Part shown: positions 10,545-22,769 of the stretch, one piece after another
Numbering within the stretch: position 1 is the first letter of the stretch
How the letters are laid out: each line of letters opens with the position of its first letter
Assembly: GCA_963556195.1 (NCBI GenBank)
Contig: OY744531.1
Location: 103,708,142 to 103,772,141, forward strand
DNA: 64,000 nt
From: Sepiola atlantica
Lineage: Eukaryota > Mollusca > Cephalopoda > Sepiida > Sepiolidae
Direction: 5' to 3'
The notes under the pieces: generated by a model
Databases searched by the model: none
What the model was told of the DNA's origin: nothing
Seen by the model: only the letters and a program-made list of their open reading frames with translations
Translations under genes and position numbers: made by a program

Positions 10545-10850
10545 TTTGAATTTCATGAAAATCGGCTACACCTTTCGGAAATTTTACGATGGTATTGTCC
10601 CCATAGGCAATTTAGAAGTGGGGACACATTGAGGATAGCGTAAAGGTTCGGAACCAATTTAAAACATATGCTTTACATTTCCTAGAAATAGGAATATTTG
10701 AAGTTTTAAGAGGGTTATTCCTTTATACATAATGATACACTTTTAAATTTCATGTAGATTCTCTAACCTTTCTTTCCATAGGGAACACACAAACATATTA
10801 CAGACATTGAGTTGTTTTTTCTATATAGAAAACTAAGTATGAATAATAAA
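10055..10850 (+). repeat. Further copies of the 9-kb dispersed repeat with (TA)n
   Basis: 10,055-10,240 repeats the TTTTTCACTCATAGCATC..TTTTTACTGCCCCC block. 10,545-10,850 repeats the TTTGAAGTTTTAAGAGG and TCTAACCTTTCTTTCCATAGG blocks. TA runs are at 10,240-10,299 and 10,507-10,541. A decayed CTTGAAGA..GGGAA..TTCCCGAAAT motif near 10,372 resembles the hammerhead-like tails elsewhere but lacks the core. Confidence 0.5.
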
Positions 10851-10862
10851 TACATCGTTTAT

Positions 10863-10896
<34 letters not shown>

Positions 10897-11033
10897 TTAT
10901 ATATATATATATAGTAATCCAGGTAAAACTAAGGTCTAGTTAATAAATAGACCTGTCTAGTAGATATAAAAGTTTTTATTCATTTTCATGTATACAAATA
11001 TTCTCTTTCATTCTCTCTCTCTTCTCTCTCTCT

Positions 11034-11119
<86 letters not shown>
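10863..11119. repeat. (CA)n(TA)n and (CT)n(TA)n tracts
   Basis: CA/TA at 10,863-10,912, then CT-rich and a long TA run at 11,010-11,119. Confidence 0.95.
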
Positions 11120-11121
<2 letters not shown>

Positions 11122-11189
11122 CCAGGCAGATAAAAATCCACAGAATAGGAATCCGAAAAATTTCAACCGGGCTTAAAAAGCGCTCAATA

Positions 11190-11415
11190 CAAAATCTGCG
11201 ACACTTACACTCCGATGTTATCGATCAACAGCCATTATAAACTGAGGTTTGATCAGGAAAAGTTAGAATCCGATCCTTACTTCAGAAGGATTCACCCTTT
11301 CCAAATATGATCTGATGTAAAGGTCTGATTCTAAATCTGTCTGATGAGATCTCAGTTTATAATAGCTGTTGATCGATAACATCGACATGCCAGTGTCACA
11401 GATTTTGTACATGTC
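11190..11415. repeat. Inverted repeat, ~65-bp arms
   Basis: The left arm (11,190-11,258) and the reverse complement of the right arm (11,340-11,415) share CAAAATCTG, GTTATCGATCAAC and TTATAAACTGAG. The ~80-bp centre contains no recognised gene. It ends at a (CA)n(TA)n tract, like the other inverted-repeat elements here. Confidence 0.75.
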
Positions 11416-11432
11416 TGTATAAATAAAAATAA

Positions 11433-11433
11433 T

Positions 11434-11505
<72 letters not shown>
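11433..11505. repeat. (CA)n(TA)n microsatellite
   Basis: CA run followed by a TA run. Confidence 0.95.
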
Positions 11506-11506
<1 letters not shown>

Positions 11507-11750
11507 TAGAGCTGAAAAATGAGAATAAAAAATTGTAAAGATACAATATTAATTAGAACATCAAAAGTTCAGAGCAAGGAGCTTCAAATCCTTAATCCAT
11601 GGATTTTCAAAGATAAACTCTTTTGATGAAAAGATATATATTTTATTCTCATCTAGAATTGATTGCTCTAGTGAATATATTGAGCTTCATATTATCACGA
11701 TAGATTATTATTAAACGACAATTCAATTATCTTTAATTTAATTCGACATT

Positions 11751-11751
<1 letters not shown>

Positions 11752-11830
<79 letters not shown>

Positions 11831-11850
11831 CATAGAGAGAGAATACATAA
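11752..11850. repeat. (TA)n(GA)n microsatellite
   Basis: TA run, then GA run. Confidence 0.95.
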
Positions 11851-12335
11851 ATAGAGTTATTAATGGATGGATACTTAATAGATAGAATAGAATCTATAAA
11901 CAATGCGCATGTCATTATTTCCATATCTTCAACAATGAATGTAATTCTGACACAAAAATGACGCTAAAAACTGCATCCCCCCAAAATCAATGAAAGCGTA
12001 GTTGATTTTTCCAGCTACATTAATGTGATTATTCTGCAAAAAAATACATTCAACCGAACTAGATAAGAAACAATGAAATAATATTGTCGACCTATTTCTA
12101 GCTTATCGATCATTTCGTCTCGTTTTGCGACAAACCAAAGAGGATATTATGCGTATTGATATGGGATCGGAGTCGAGTCGGTGTATATCTTATCTGGGAA
12201 CATGTATCACGTATTGATATCAAAATGCAGTCATTTACAAACATTACAACAATTTCACTACGTTATCTGCCCGTTCAATCGGTAGTAAATTGAATAATTT
12301 TTTAGCGTTTTGCAAATAATATTTGGCGTCAGAGC
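11851..12335. other. No gene recognised
   Basis: No supported feature. Confidence 0.5.
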
Positions 12336-12336
<1 letters not shown>

Positions 12337-12393
<57 letters not shown>

Positions 12394-12526
12394 TCACCTA
12401 CCTATGTACGTACCTACCTACATACCTATCTATCTATCTATCTATCTTCATTATTTTCTTGCATTCTATCTCTGCGCTCTCTTTTTATTCTATTGTTTCT
12501 CTCCCTCTCCACCTCCTCTCTCTCTC

Positions 12527-12594
<68 letters not shown>
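12337..12594. repeat. (TCTA)n, CT-rich and (TA)n block
   Basis: TCTA repeats at 12,337-12,396 and 12,428-12,448, pyrimidine-rich sequence, then TA repeats at 12,528-12,594. Confidence 0.95.
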
Positions 12595-12598
<4 letters not shown>

Positions 12599-12599
12599 G

Positions 12600-13305
12600 T
12601 AGATAGATGAATAATACTAAGTTTATATTTGTATATATTAATTGTTTACAGTTCACACAGGCTAAATGCTTACAATTTGTCACCTACAAAATAGAAAATC
12701 CTTGCGATGTTTGCGTAGATAGTGAATAACTTGCTCAGTTATTTGTTCTTTGTGTATCACTTGATTTCCTCACTATGTTAAGTACGTTTGATAATTACTG
12801 CATTACTCAATAGACTCCCTTTACTGTTTCTGCCATAGTTCCTTAATGCCAATGTTCTCTTTTATGTTAGGACATCTGGTATTTCGAATGATTGCTAAAT
12901 GTAGTTTTGCTCCAAAGTAGAAATAATAACAGAATCGTGTCAAACATTTGGTTGTTGGGCAGTACTGCGAGAAAGCTATGAATTGAACTATTCTGGTATT
13001 AAATCTCATAAAATGTTAGATGGTAAACAGCCGATGATTCTCTTTTCCACCTCATATCTCGGTTGAGTAGTACTGTTGGGTATTTCGTGATTTTTTTAAG
13101 TTTAGAGTTTTCAATATGTGGATTTACTTAGTGTCCCAAGTATCCTAAAGAATTGAAAATTAGTGTTAGGATTGTACCGCTGTCACTAGCAAAACGGAAG
13201 TAGAGATTGTTTTCTGTATTCTTAACAGTGGAGGTTGTTTCTGCGGTAGCGTATCTTATGGATGACCTAGATCAATTGTTTTTAAAAATGTATTTTAATT
13301 ATATT
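12600..13305. other. No gene recognised
   Basis: No supported feature. Confidence 0.5.
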
Positions 13306-13308
13306 CTT

Positions 13309-13310
13309 AA

Positions 13311-13371
<61 letters not shown>
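13309..13371. repeat. (TA)n microsatellite
   Basis: Pure TA run. Confidence 0.95.
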
Positions 13372-13373
<2 letters not shown>

Positions 13374-13499
13374 CATATTGTTTTTTTGTTTCCTCGATGA
13401 ATTAGTTTTTCTCTCTCTCTCTATATATATATATCTTTTCTATTTTTTATTTATTCTTTATATATTTTCAAAGTTGTTGATCAATGTCATGTAAAATAC

Positions 13500-14390
13500 G
13501 GGACTTCATTAGCTAATACGGTCTAAGAAGCGAGTCTAACATGAACAGAACCGAAGTTATCACCAAAAGTGTGATAGTCACCGCTTTCATTACCTTGCCA
13601 TTGACATCTGACCTTGATATGGCAAAATTAAATGAGTACTAGATTTTATCATTACCGATATTGTGACCAAGTTTAGTAACGATAGATCACGCGGTGTGGA
13701 CGCTAGGCTTTACAAAACCAAACAAATAAACCATCTTGAACTAAAACATTATCTCCTTGGTGGAGATAATATGCTAAGAAATAATTAAAAAGAACACATT
13801 TGTTTAAAATTTTAATTAAAAGTTCGTGTTGACACAGAAGCCAATAAGATGGCGAAATTAGGTGAGAGGCAGAAGTTAATAAAAGAGCTTTTCTTTTTTC
13901 TTCAGAATTATAAAGTAATCAAAAATGTTTTGATCCTATTAAAGAAAAAAATGTTTTAGAATAAAATATTTGTGAGTGGACATTGACTAATTTCGTCTGA
14001 TGCGAGCGTGATTCTGGTCACGTGATCTCTTCTGTTTCAGTCCGTTAATCACGAGCATGTACATCTCTCGAAAAGCCACCTGGTCGTTCGTAGCGGTCAT
14101 GGAAGAGATAAAGAAACTTTTCCTTCATTCACCTGCAGGGTTACGACGTAATAGAAAAGTCTGGCACATATCGATCGTGTGGGAGAGTCACCCGCGATTA
14201 TATAATGACACACTAGAAGGACACCCCCATGCAGTTGAGCAGAAATTTTCGATAGCAAGAACGATACCATCACCTCTCCGTTCAGATTTGGGTTTACCAA
14301 AATGTAAAACCAGATACTACTTCGGGTATCTGATCTCTGGCGAAACCTGTCTTTCATAGAATTGTTTCTGTGAATATTAAAGCGCTAAAG
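13500..14390. other. No gene recognised
   Basis: Open stretches exist on both strands at 14,057-14,359, but I recognise no family and no splice context. The CTCCTTGGTGGAGATAA hairpin near 13,752 is the only local structure noted. Confidence 0.4.
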
Positions 14391-14495
14391 TTATTTTCTC
14401 ATGATTGTTATTCTACACTCCTGTCGTTTGAACGGGGTTCTGTCCAAGAGAGTTCTTACGTTCCAACAGCAGATGTTGAGTTTGAGTCTTGCATA
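14391..14495 (-). pseudogene. Non-LTR retrotransposon endonuclease start (scrap)
   Basis: The minus strand encodes ARLKLNICCWNVRTLLDRTPFK, the usual beginning of the APE-type endonuclease of LINE ORF2 proteins (CR1/RTE-like consensus around CSWNVRTL). Only ~35 residues remain before the frame ends, with no catalytic core. It is a truncated fragment. Confidence 0.6.
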
Positions 14496-14499
14496 GAAC

Positions 14500-15650
14500 T
14501 TATGCTTTACTTTTTTACTATTATTGTTGATATTATTTGTATTCTTCATCCTACAATGAATCACCGTTAGAAGACCTACCAGTATTTGCGTAAAAAATAA
14601 TTTCGCGTCCACTATTTGTAACCCATTTACAGACAACTAGGTCAGCAATGCTTTCTCGACAAGGCTACTCAGTCGCAAGAACCGCCACCGAAGATCACCT
14701 TTTGTCAAAGTGATGATGCAGCAGTAGTGTTACGATAACACCACTGGCGCATATGTATAGAATTTCGACTGTGTGCAGTCAACAGTTTACGACTCCACAC
14801 TTCGACATTCATCCATCACAATGATACTTTTAGTATTTTGAGGTGACAGATAAGATTGTTGAGACATATGTACATCGTTGAATTATGTTAACAAATGTTT
14901 GCCAAACTACCATTCTCTCAGCCTCCAATGACATTCCTAGGAAAGATGACCGGTAATTACTTTAGCTGCAGGTTTCCGTGAGAGTTTCTATTGTTTAGAT
15001 TAGTTGACACAGACCTGGTTAATAAAACACATCTACTCGTCCTTTCAAAAGAAAGGGTTCATTCCGCAAGGCAGTTAATCGCTAATACTTAATGTTGTGA
15101 AGTAGTCCAACAGTAAAAAAAAGAAGTCAAGTCGAGGTTGGGTTAAGATAACAAGTGTATTTACATAAAAAGTACAAAGGTAAGGAAACTGACTGGCACT
15201 CGGCTAGACAGTTACAATACTGTACTTTTTCTCCCTGGTGATTGTCTACTCGCACTATTTATAGTGAGAACCGATGTAGTTTCCCTTCTGTTAGAACGGC
15301 CGGTGTAACACTTAACGAGCTCTCTTTGGTTTTAAGGCGCCAGGAAATAAACTTTTATCCTAACCTCATGGAAAATTATTGGGGATATTTAACTTTTTAT
15401 GAAAGATACAGTAGTGAACGAGAATGTACTGACTGCCCCCAAGAACTGAGGATATCAGGGTTGGGATAGGGGTAAATAAGCATGGAAGAGACAAGAAAAT
15501 GTTTTTTAAAAAGGAACAACATAAAAAACGTTTATAAAATATACTAGTTAATGGTGAAATTCAAATTAAAATGGATTAAAATTAGATTAATTGGTAAATT
15601 TAAAATTTGGAGAAAATTACGAAAATTAGGGAATAAAATATTAAAACAGA
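14500..15650. other. No gene recognised
   Basis: Unique-looking sequence. 15,120-15,480 has promoter/LTR-like composition but no paired copy in the window, so it is not called. Confidence 0.4.
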
Positions 15651-15654
15651 ACAT

Positions 15655-15998
15655 TAGATACATATATATAATAAATATATAATATATAATGTATATATAT
15701 AATATAATATATATATAATATATAATATATATAATATATATATAATATATATATATAATATATATATATGATATATAATATATATGATATATATATAATA
15801 TATAATATATATGATATATATATAATATATAATATATATATATTTATATATATATAATATATATATAATATATAATATATATAACACATATATATATATA
15901 ATATATATATATAATATAATATGTATATATATAATATATAATATATATAATATATATAATATATATAATATATAATGTATATAATATATATAATACAT
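15655..15998. repeat. Irregular ATATATAAT low-complexity block
   Basis: About 340 bp of TATA/TAATA permutations with no fixed period. It can fold on itself extensively. Confidence 0.9.
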
Positions 15999-16297
15999 TG
16001 CTTTATTAGTATAGGAAATAACGGTTTCCACTTATGGTATAGGAATAATCATCCATCTCTCTCGGTTACTGTTAGTTTGATGGAAGTATATTTACAACTA
16101 GGAAAGTATACGTATAGAGCGCTATGGTTTCTTAAACTTAGTAGCAGGTGTGTAGGGCCACGGATACGGTGTTTGACTGATGATCATATTTAGATGTGAC
16201 CTGTCCTTCAGGTTTCGAATCACGGCATAAATACACTCGCTACATCTAGCCACAATTATAAAGCATATACGCCGACACAGTTGCCTGTGGATTACTA

Positions 16298-16325
16298 TTT
16301 CTCTCTCTCTCCTTCTCTCTCTCTC

Positions 16326-16385
<60 letters not shown>

Positions 16386-16399
16386 TATACATATATATA
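16298..16399. repeat. (CT)n(TA)n tract
   Basis: CT-rich, then TA repeats with TACATA ends, adjoining the hammerhead-like repeat at 16,400. Confidence 0.95.
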
Positions 16400-16640
16400 G
16401 TTATATTAATAAAGGGTTCCGTTTGAAACTCCATCCACATTCCCGAGTTCGACAGAAAGATTCCCGAATTCGACAAAGTACATCTGAAGATGGTCGGAGG
16501 TGACATCGGCCGAAACGTAGTGATAAAACACCCCTAGATGAGAACAGTAGTCCGAATATACCAACTTTTATATAGTTATATCACTGGCTATATTTACATG
16601 GAAAGTGCTCAATATCAATGATAGAGCTTTTGCAGAGACA
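16400..16640 (+). repeat. Hammerhead-like dispersed repeat (family with 60.5 kb)
   Basis: ATTCCCGAATTCGA, then CTGAAGA (16,484-16,490), a stem GGTCG/CGGCC, then GAAACG (16,512-16,517) and GTGATAAAAC. The copy at 60,555-60,690 has the same order. A 3-bp stem I (CAT/GTG) is possible, but one extra base separates CTGAAGA from stem II and stem III would be a single pair, so catalysis is doubtful. The following GAAAGTGCTCAATAT..AGAGCTTTT block recurs at 385-415. Confidence 0.6.
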
Positions 16641-16937
16641 TAGGGTCAACTGCACATTGAGACTAGCAGTTTATTGTCTTGTGATTTTCAGAGCATCGGA
16701 AGAACACAAGGCGAGACACCGCTAGCAACCCTACGCTGGTAACGTCATATCGCTAAAAAAAAATAACATTTTATTGAAAATAACTACCTTCGAGAAAGTG
16801 CATTATATATACTGTACCTTCTTAAAAATAACTATTTTAAATAAAATAATTTAATGCATATGATATAAATATATAGTTTATAAAACTAGCGTTTGTTTTT
16901 GGTATAATAAAAAAATAATCATACTCCGTGTCCAGGA

Positions 16938-19900
16938 TGCCAACTCATAGTAATTCTACGCCTTTATTAGTTAACAACTCAAAGTAATTATACGCCTATA
17001 TTAGTTAACAACTCAAAGTAATTATACGCCTATATTAGCTAATCAACTCAAAGTAATTATACGCCTATATTAGCTAATCAACTCAAAGTAATTATACGCC
17101 TATATTAGTTAACCAACTCAATATAATTATACGCCTATATTAGCTAATCAACTCAAAGTAATTCTACGCCTTTATTAGTTAACAACTCAAAGTAATTATA
17201 CGCCTATATTAGCTAATCAACTCAAAGTAATTATACGCCTATATTAGCTAATCAACTCAAAGTAATTATACGCCTATATTAGTTAACCAACTCAAAGTAA
17301 TTATACGCCTATATTAGCTAATCAACTCAAAGGAATTCTACGCCTTTATTAGTTAACCAACTCAAAATAATTATACGCCTATATTAGTTAACCAACTCAA
17401 AGTAATTATACGCCTATATTAGCTAATCAACTCAACGTAATTCTACGCATTTATTAGTTAACCAACTCAAAATAATTATACGCCTATATTAACTAACCAA
17501 CTCAACGTAATTCTACGCATTTATTAGTTAACCAACTCAAAGTTATTATACGCCTATATTAGCTAACCAACTGAAAGGAATTCTACGCCTTTATTAGCTA
17601 ACCAACTGAAAGGAATTTTATGCCTTTATTAGTTAACCAACTCAACGTAATTATACGCCTATATTAGCTAACCAACTCAACGTAATTCTATGCCTTTATT
17701 AGTTAACCAACTCAACGTAATTCTACGCATTTATTAGGTAACCAACTCAAAGTAATTATACGCCTATATTAGCTAATCAACTCAAAGGAATTCTACGCCT
17801 TTATTAGTTAACCAACTCAAAGTAATTATACGCCTATATTAGCTAACCAACTCAAAGGAATTCTACGCATTTATTAGTTAACCAACTCAAAGTAATTATA
17901 CGCCTATATTAGCTAATCAACTCAAAGGAATTCTACGCCTTTATTAGGTAACCAACTCAAAGTAATTATACGCCTATATTAGCTAACCAACTCAAAAGAA
18001 TTCTACGCCTTTATTAGTTAACCAACTCAACGTAATTCTACGCCTTTATTAGTTAACCAACTCAAAGGAATTCTACGCCTTTATTAGTTAACCAACTCAA
18101 CGTAATTCTACGCCTTTATTAGTTTACCAACTCAAAGTAATTCTACGCCTTTATTAGTTAACCAACTCAACGTAATTCTACGCCTTTATTAGTTAACCAA
18201 CGTAAAGTAATTCTACGCCTTTATTAGTTAACCAACTCAACGTAATTCTACGCCTTTATTAGTTAACCAACTCAAAGGAATACTACGCCTGTATTAGTTA
18301 ACCAACCCAAAGTAATTATACGCCTATATTAGCTAACCAACTGAAAGGAATTCTACGCCTTTATTAGTTTACCAACTCAAAGTAATTCTACGCCTTTATT
18401 AGTTAACCAACTCAACGTAATTCTACGCCTTTATTAGTTAACCAACTCAAAGTAATTCTACGCCTTTATTAGCTAACCAACTCAAAGGAATACTACGCCT
18501 GTATTAGTTAACCAACCCAAAGTAATTATACGCCTATATTAGCTAACCAACTCAAAGGAATTCTACGCCTTTATTAGTTAACCAACTCAAAGTAATTCTA
18601 CGCCTTTATTAGCTAACCAACTCAAAGGATACTACGCCTGTATTAGTTAACCAACCCAAAGTAATTATACGCCTGGATTAGCTAACCAACTGAAAGGAAT
18701 TCTACGCCTTTATTAGTTTACCAACTCAAAGTAATTCTACGTCTTTATTAGTTAACCAACTCAACGTAATTCTACGCGTTTATTAGTTAACCAACTCAAA
18801 GTAATTCTACGCCTTTATTAGCTAACCAACTCAAAGGAATACTACGCCTGTATTAGTTAACCAACCCAAAGTAATTATACGCCTATATTAGCTAACCAAC
18901 TGAAAGGAATTCTACGCCTTTATTAGTTTACCAACTCAAAGTAATTCTACGCCTTTATTAGTTAACCAACGTAAAGTAATTCTACGCCTTTATTAGTTAA
19001 CCAACTCAACGTAATTCTACGCCTTTATTAGTTAACGAACTCAACGTAATTCTACGCCTTTATTAGTTAACCAACTCAAAGGAATTCTACGCCTTTATTA
19101 GTTAACCAACTCAACGTAATTCTACGCCTTTATTAGTTAACCAACTCAAAGGAATTCTACGCCTTTATAAGTTAACCAACTCAAAGTAATTCTACGCCTT
19201 TATTAGCTAACCAACTCAAAGGAATACTACGCCTGTATTAGTTAACCAACCCAAAGTAATTATACGCCTATATTAGCTTACCAACTGAAAGGAATTCTAC
19301 GCCTTTATCAGCTAACCAACTCAAAGGAATTCTACGCCTTTATTAGTTAACCAACTCAAAGTAATTATACGCCGATATAAGCTAACCAACTCAACGTAAT
19401 TCTACGCCTTTATTAGTTAACCAACTCAAAGTAATTATACGCCTATATTAGTTAACCAACTCAAAGGAATTCTACGCCGTTATTAGTTAACCAACTCAAC
19501 GTAATTCTATGCCTTTATTAGTTAACCAACTCAAAGTAATTCTACGCCTTTATTAGTTAACCAACTCAACGTAATTCTATGCCTTTATTAGTTAACCAAC
19601 TCCACGTAATTCTACGCCTTTATTAGTTAACCAACTCAAAGTAATTATACGCCTATATTAGCTAACCAACTCAAAGGAATTCTACGCTTTTATTAGTTAA
19701 CCAACTCTAAGGAATTCTACGCTTTTATTAGTTAACCAACTCAAAGTAGTTCTACGCCTTTATTAGTTAACCAACTGAACGTAATTACTCAAAGTAATTA
19801 TACGCCTTTATTAGCTAACCAACTGAAAGGAATTCTACGCCTTTATTAGTAAACCAACTCAAAGTAATTCTACGCCTTTATTAGTTAACCAACTCAAAGT

Positions 19901-22108
19901 CATTCTACGCCTCTATTAGTTAACCAACTCAACGTAATTCTACGCCTTTATTAGTTAACGAACTCAACGTAATTCTACGCCTTTATAAGTTAACCGCGTC
20001 AACGTAATTCTACGCCTTTATTAGTTAACGAACTCAACGTGATTCTACGCCGTCATTAGTTAACCAACTCAACGTAATTCTACGCCTTTATTAGTTAACC
20101 AACTCAAAGGAATTCTACGCGTTTATTAGTTAACCAACTCAACGTAATTCTACGCATTCATTAGTTAACGAACTCAACGTAATTCTACGATTTTATTAGT
20201 TAACCAACTCAACGTAATTCTACGCCTTTATTAGTTAACCAACGTAAAGTAATTCTACGCCTTTATTAGTTAACCAACTCAACGTAATTCTACGCCTTTA
20301 TTAGTTAACCAACTCAACGTAATTCTACGCCTTTATTAGTTAACCAACTCAACGTAATTCTACGCCTTTATTAGTTAACCGCGTCAACGTAATTCTACGC
20401 CTTTATTAGTTAACCGACTCAACGTAATTCTACGCCTTCATTAGTTAACCAACTCAAAGGAATTCTACGCCTTTATTAGTTAACCAACTCAAAGGAATTC
20501 TACGCCTTTATTAGTTAACCAACTCAACGTAATTCTACGCTTTTATTAGTTAACCGACTCAACGTAATTCTACGCCTTCATTAGTTAACGAACTCAACGT
20601 AATTCTACGATTTTATTAGTTAACCAACTCAACGTAATTCTACGCCTTTATTAGTTAACCAACTCAACGTAATTCTATGCCTTTATTAGTTAACCAACTC
20701 CACGTAATTCTACGCCTTTATTAGTTAACCAACTCAAAGTAATTCTACGCCTTTATTAGTTAACCAACTCAACGTAATTCTATGCCTTTATTAGTTAACC
20801 AACTCCACGTAATTCTACGCCTTTATTAGTTAACCAACTCAAAGTAATTATACGCCTATATTAGCTAACCAACTCAAAGGAATTCTACGCTTTTATTAGT
20901 TAACCAACTCTAAGGAATTCTACGCTTTTATTAGTTAACCAACTCAAAGTAGTTCTACGCCTTTATTAGTTAACCAACTGAACGTAATTACTCAAAGTAA
21001 TTATACGCCTTTATTAGCTAACCAACTGAAAGGAATTCTACGCCTTTATTAGTAAACCAACTCAAAGTAATTCTACGCCTTTATTAGTTAACCAACTCAA
21101 AGTCATTCTACGCCTCTATTAGTTAACCAACTCAACGTAATTCTACGCCTTTATTAGTTAACGAACTCAACGTAATTATACGCCTTTATTAGTTAACCGC
21201 GTCAACGTAATTCTACGCCTTTATTAGTTAACGAACTCAACGTGATTCTACGCCGTCATTAGTTAACCAACTCAACGTAATTCTACGCCTTTATTAGTTA
21301 ACCAACTCAAAGGAATTCTACGCGTTTATTAGTTAACCAACTCAACGTAATTCTACGCATTCATTAGTTAACGAACTCAACGTAATTCTACGATTTTATT
21401 AGTTAACCAACTCAACGTAATTCTACGCCTTTATTAGTTAACCAACGTAAAGTAATTCTACGCCTTTATTAGTTAACCAACTCAACGTAATTCTACGCCT
21501 TTATTAGTTAACCAACTCAACGTAATTCTACGCCTTTATTAGTTAACCAACTCAACGTAATTCTACGCCTTTATTAGTTAACCGCGTCAACGTAATTCTA
21601 CGCCTTTATTAGTTAACCGACTCAACGTAATTCTACGCCTTCATTAGTTAACCAACTCAAAGGAATTCTACGCCTTTATTAGTTAACCAACTCAAAGGAA
21701 TTCTACGCCTTTATTAGTTAACCAACTCAACGTAATTCTACGCCTTTATTAGTTAACCGACTCAACGTAATTCTACGCCTTCATTAGTTAACCAACTCAA
21801 AGGAATTCTACGCCTTTATTAGTTAACCAACTCAAAGGAATTCTACGCCTTTATTAGTTAACCAACTCAACGTAATTCTACGCTTTTATTAGTTAACCGA
21901 CTCAACGTAATTCTACGCCTTCATTAGTTAACCAACTCAAAGTAATTCTACGCCTTTATTAGTTAACCAACTCAACGTAATTCTACGCCTTTATTAGTTA
22001 ACCAACTCAACGTAATTCTACGCCTTTATTAGTTAACCAACTCAACGTAATTCTACGCCTTTATTAGTTAACCAACTCAACGTAATTCTACGCCTTTATT
22101 AGCTAAAC
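16938..22108. repeat. 35-bp satellite array (~148 units) with higher-order structure
   Basis: Tandem units of 35 bp, approximately CCAACTCAACGTAATTCTAC then GCCTTTATTAGTTAA. The left third is enriched in a variant with TATACGCCTATATTAGC and some 34-bp units. The right part is nearly all TTCTACGCCTTTATTAGTT. Higher-order repeats are visible: a 1,203-bp block duplicated at ~19,510-20,587 and ~20,713-21,790, 210-bp (6-unit) spacing around 18.28-18.84 kb, and a 140-bp (4-unit) duplication at 21,641-21,920. Units carry a GTTAAC palindrome. There is no reading frame and there are no unique spacers. Confidence 0.98.
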
Positions 22109-22118
22109 AAAGTTAAAG

Positions 22119-22166
22119 AAACTCGTGAGATATATCAATAGAAACTCGTGAGATATATCAATAGAA
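22119..22166. repeat. Short tandem duplication
   Basis: GAAACTCGTGAGATATATCA with ATA follows twice in a row, between the satellite edge and the CNG exon. Confidence 0.95.
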
Positions 22167-22293
22167 ACGTCGTATTTTGCTACGATCATTGTAGAATATT
22201 GATTGATTCTGCACTAAAGTAAACAAAAGAACAAGAAAGTTACACGTGTTTTATATATTCTTCATTGATTTTTGAGTAAAGCTTAGACACTTA

Positions 22294-22600
22294 CCTTTTT
22301 CTAAAGGTGCTTTCTTGTATTTCTCAAGTCTTTTGACTGCTATGGACTCCAGTTTGACTCTGGCGGCGGGGTATTCTTTCAAGACATCCCACAGGTCTTG
22401 CTTCGACAAGCAAAACAGATCGGAATAACCGACTGATCTGACAGATGCCGTACGCCTGTTCCCCGCTGTACCCATGTTCAGGATACTGATCTCGCCAAAG
22501 TAACTGCCCGGTTTCAGAGTGGCCAACACGGTTTTACCGTTGTCAGCCACGACTTGAAGCCGACCTCGGTTCACGATGTACATTTCTTTACCAACTTCAC
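22294..22600 (-). other. Splice sites of the CNG exon
   Basis: The intron before the exon ends in a pyrimidine-rich stretch and CAG at 22,601-22,606. The intron after it begins GTAAGTGTC at 22,294 downward. The codon GGT is split 1/2 at both borders, which keeps the frame if the exon is skipped or included. Confidence 0.85.
22295..22600 (-). CDS. Cyclic nucleotide-gated channel, CNBD exon (CNGL/CNGA type)
   Basis: An internal exon of 306 bp, phase 1 at both ends. The acceptor is TTTCTATCTGCAG just above 22,600 and the donor is AAAAAG|GTAAGTG at 22,294. It encodes ~102 residues: [33 protein letters not shown] (phosphate-binding cassette start), [20 protein letters not shown] (the Arg-Thr pair that contacts the nucleotide phosphate) and C-helix [20 protein letters not shown]. 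This is most of the cyclic nucleotide-binding domain of a plasma-membrane cation channel opened by cGMP/cAMP, as in sensory cells. The [13 protein letters not shown] tail resembles invertebrate CNG-like channels more than vertebrate CNGA1. The channel pore, C-linker and remaining exons are not seen in the window. The gene runs right to left, so the 35-bp satellite begins ~185 bp into the downstream intron. Confidence 0.9.
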
Positions 22601-22769
22601 CTGCAGATAGAAATAAAGAAAAGATTATGCCAGTTAAAAATACAGTAAACATTACATATATTTAAACATGGTTAGATTTCAGATTACGCATCTTAGGAAA
22701 TAAAAAATGTCATAAATAAATCTGGTTTTCGAAATAAATCTTCATCGACAATATATTTTATAACAATAC

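Noticed and set aside
14057..14359. Open frames on both strands
   Set aside because: Antisense frames are both open with no family match. Coding cannot be assigned.
16938..22108. CRISPR-like array
   Set aside because: The 35-bp units are contiguous with no unique spacers, and the context is eukaryotic. It is a satellite.
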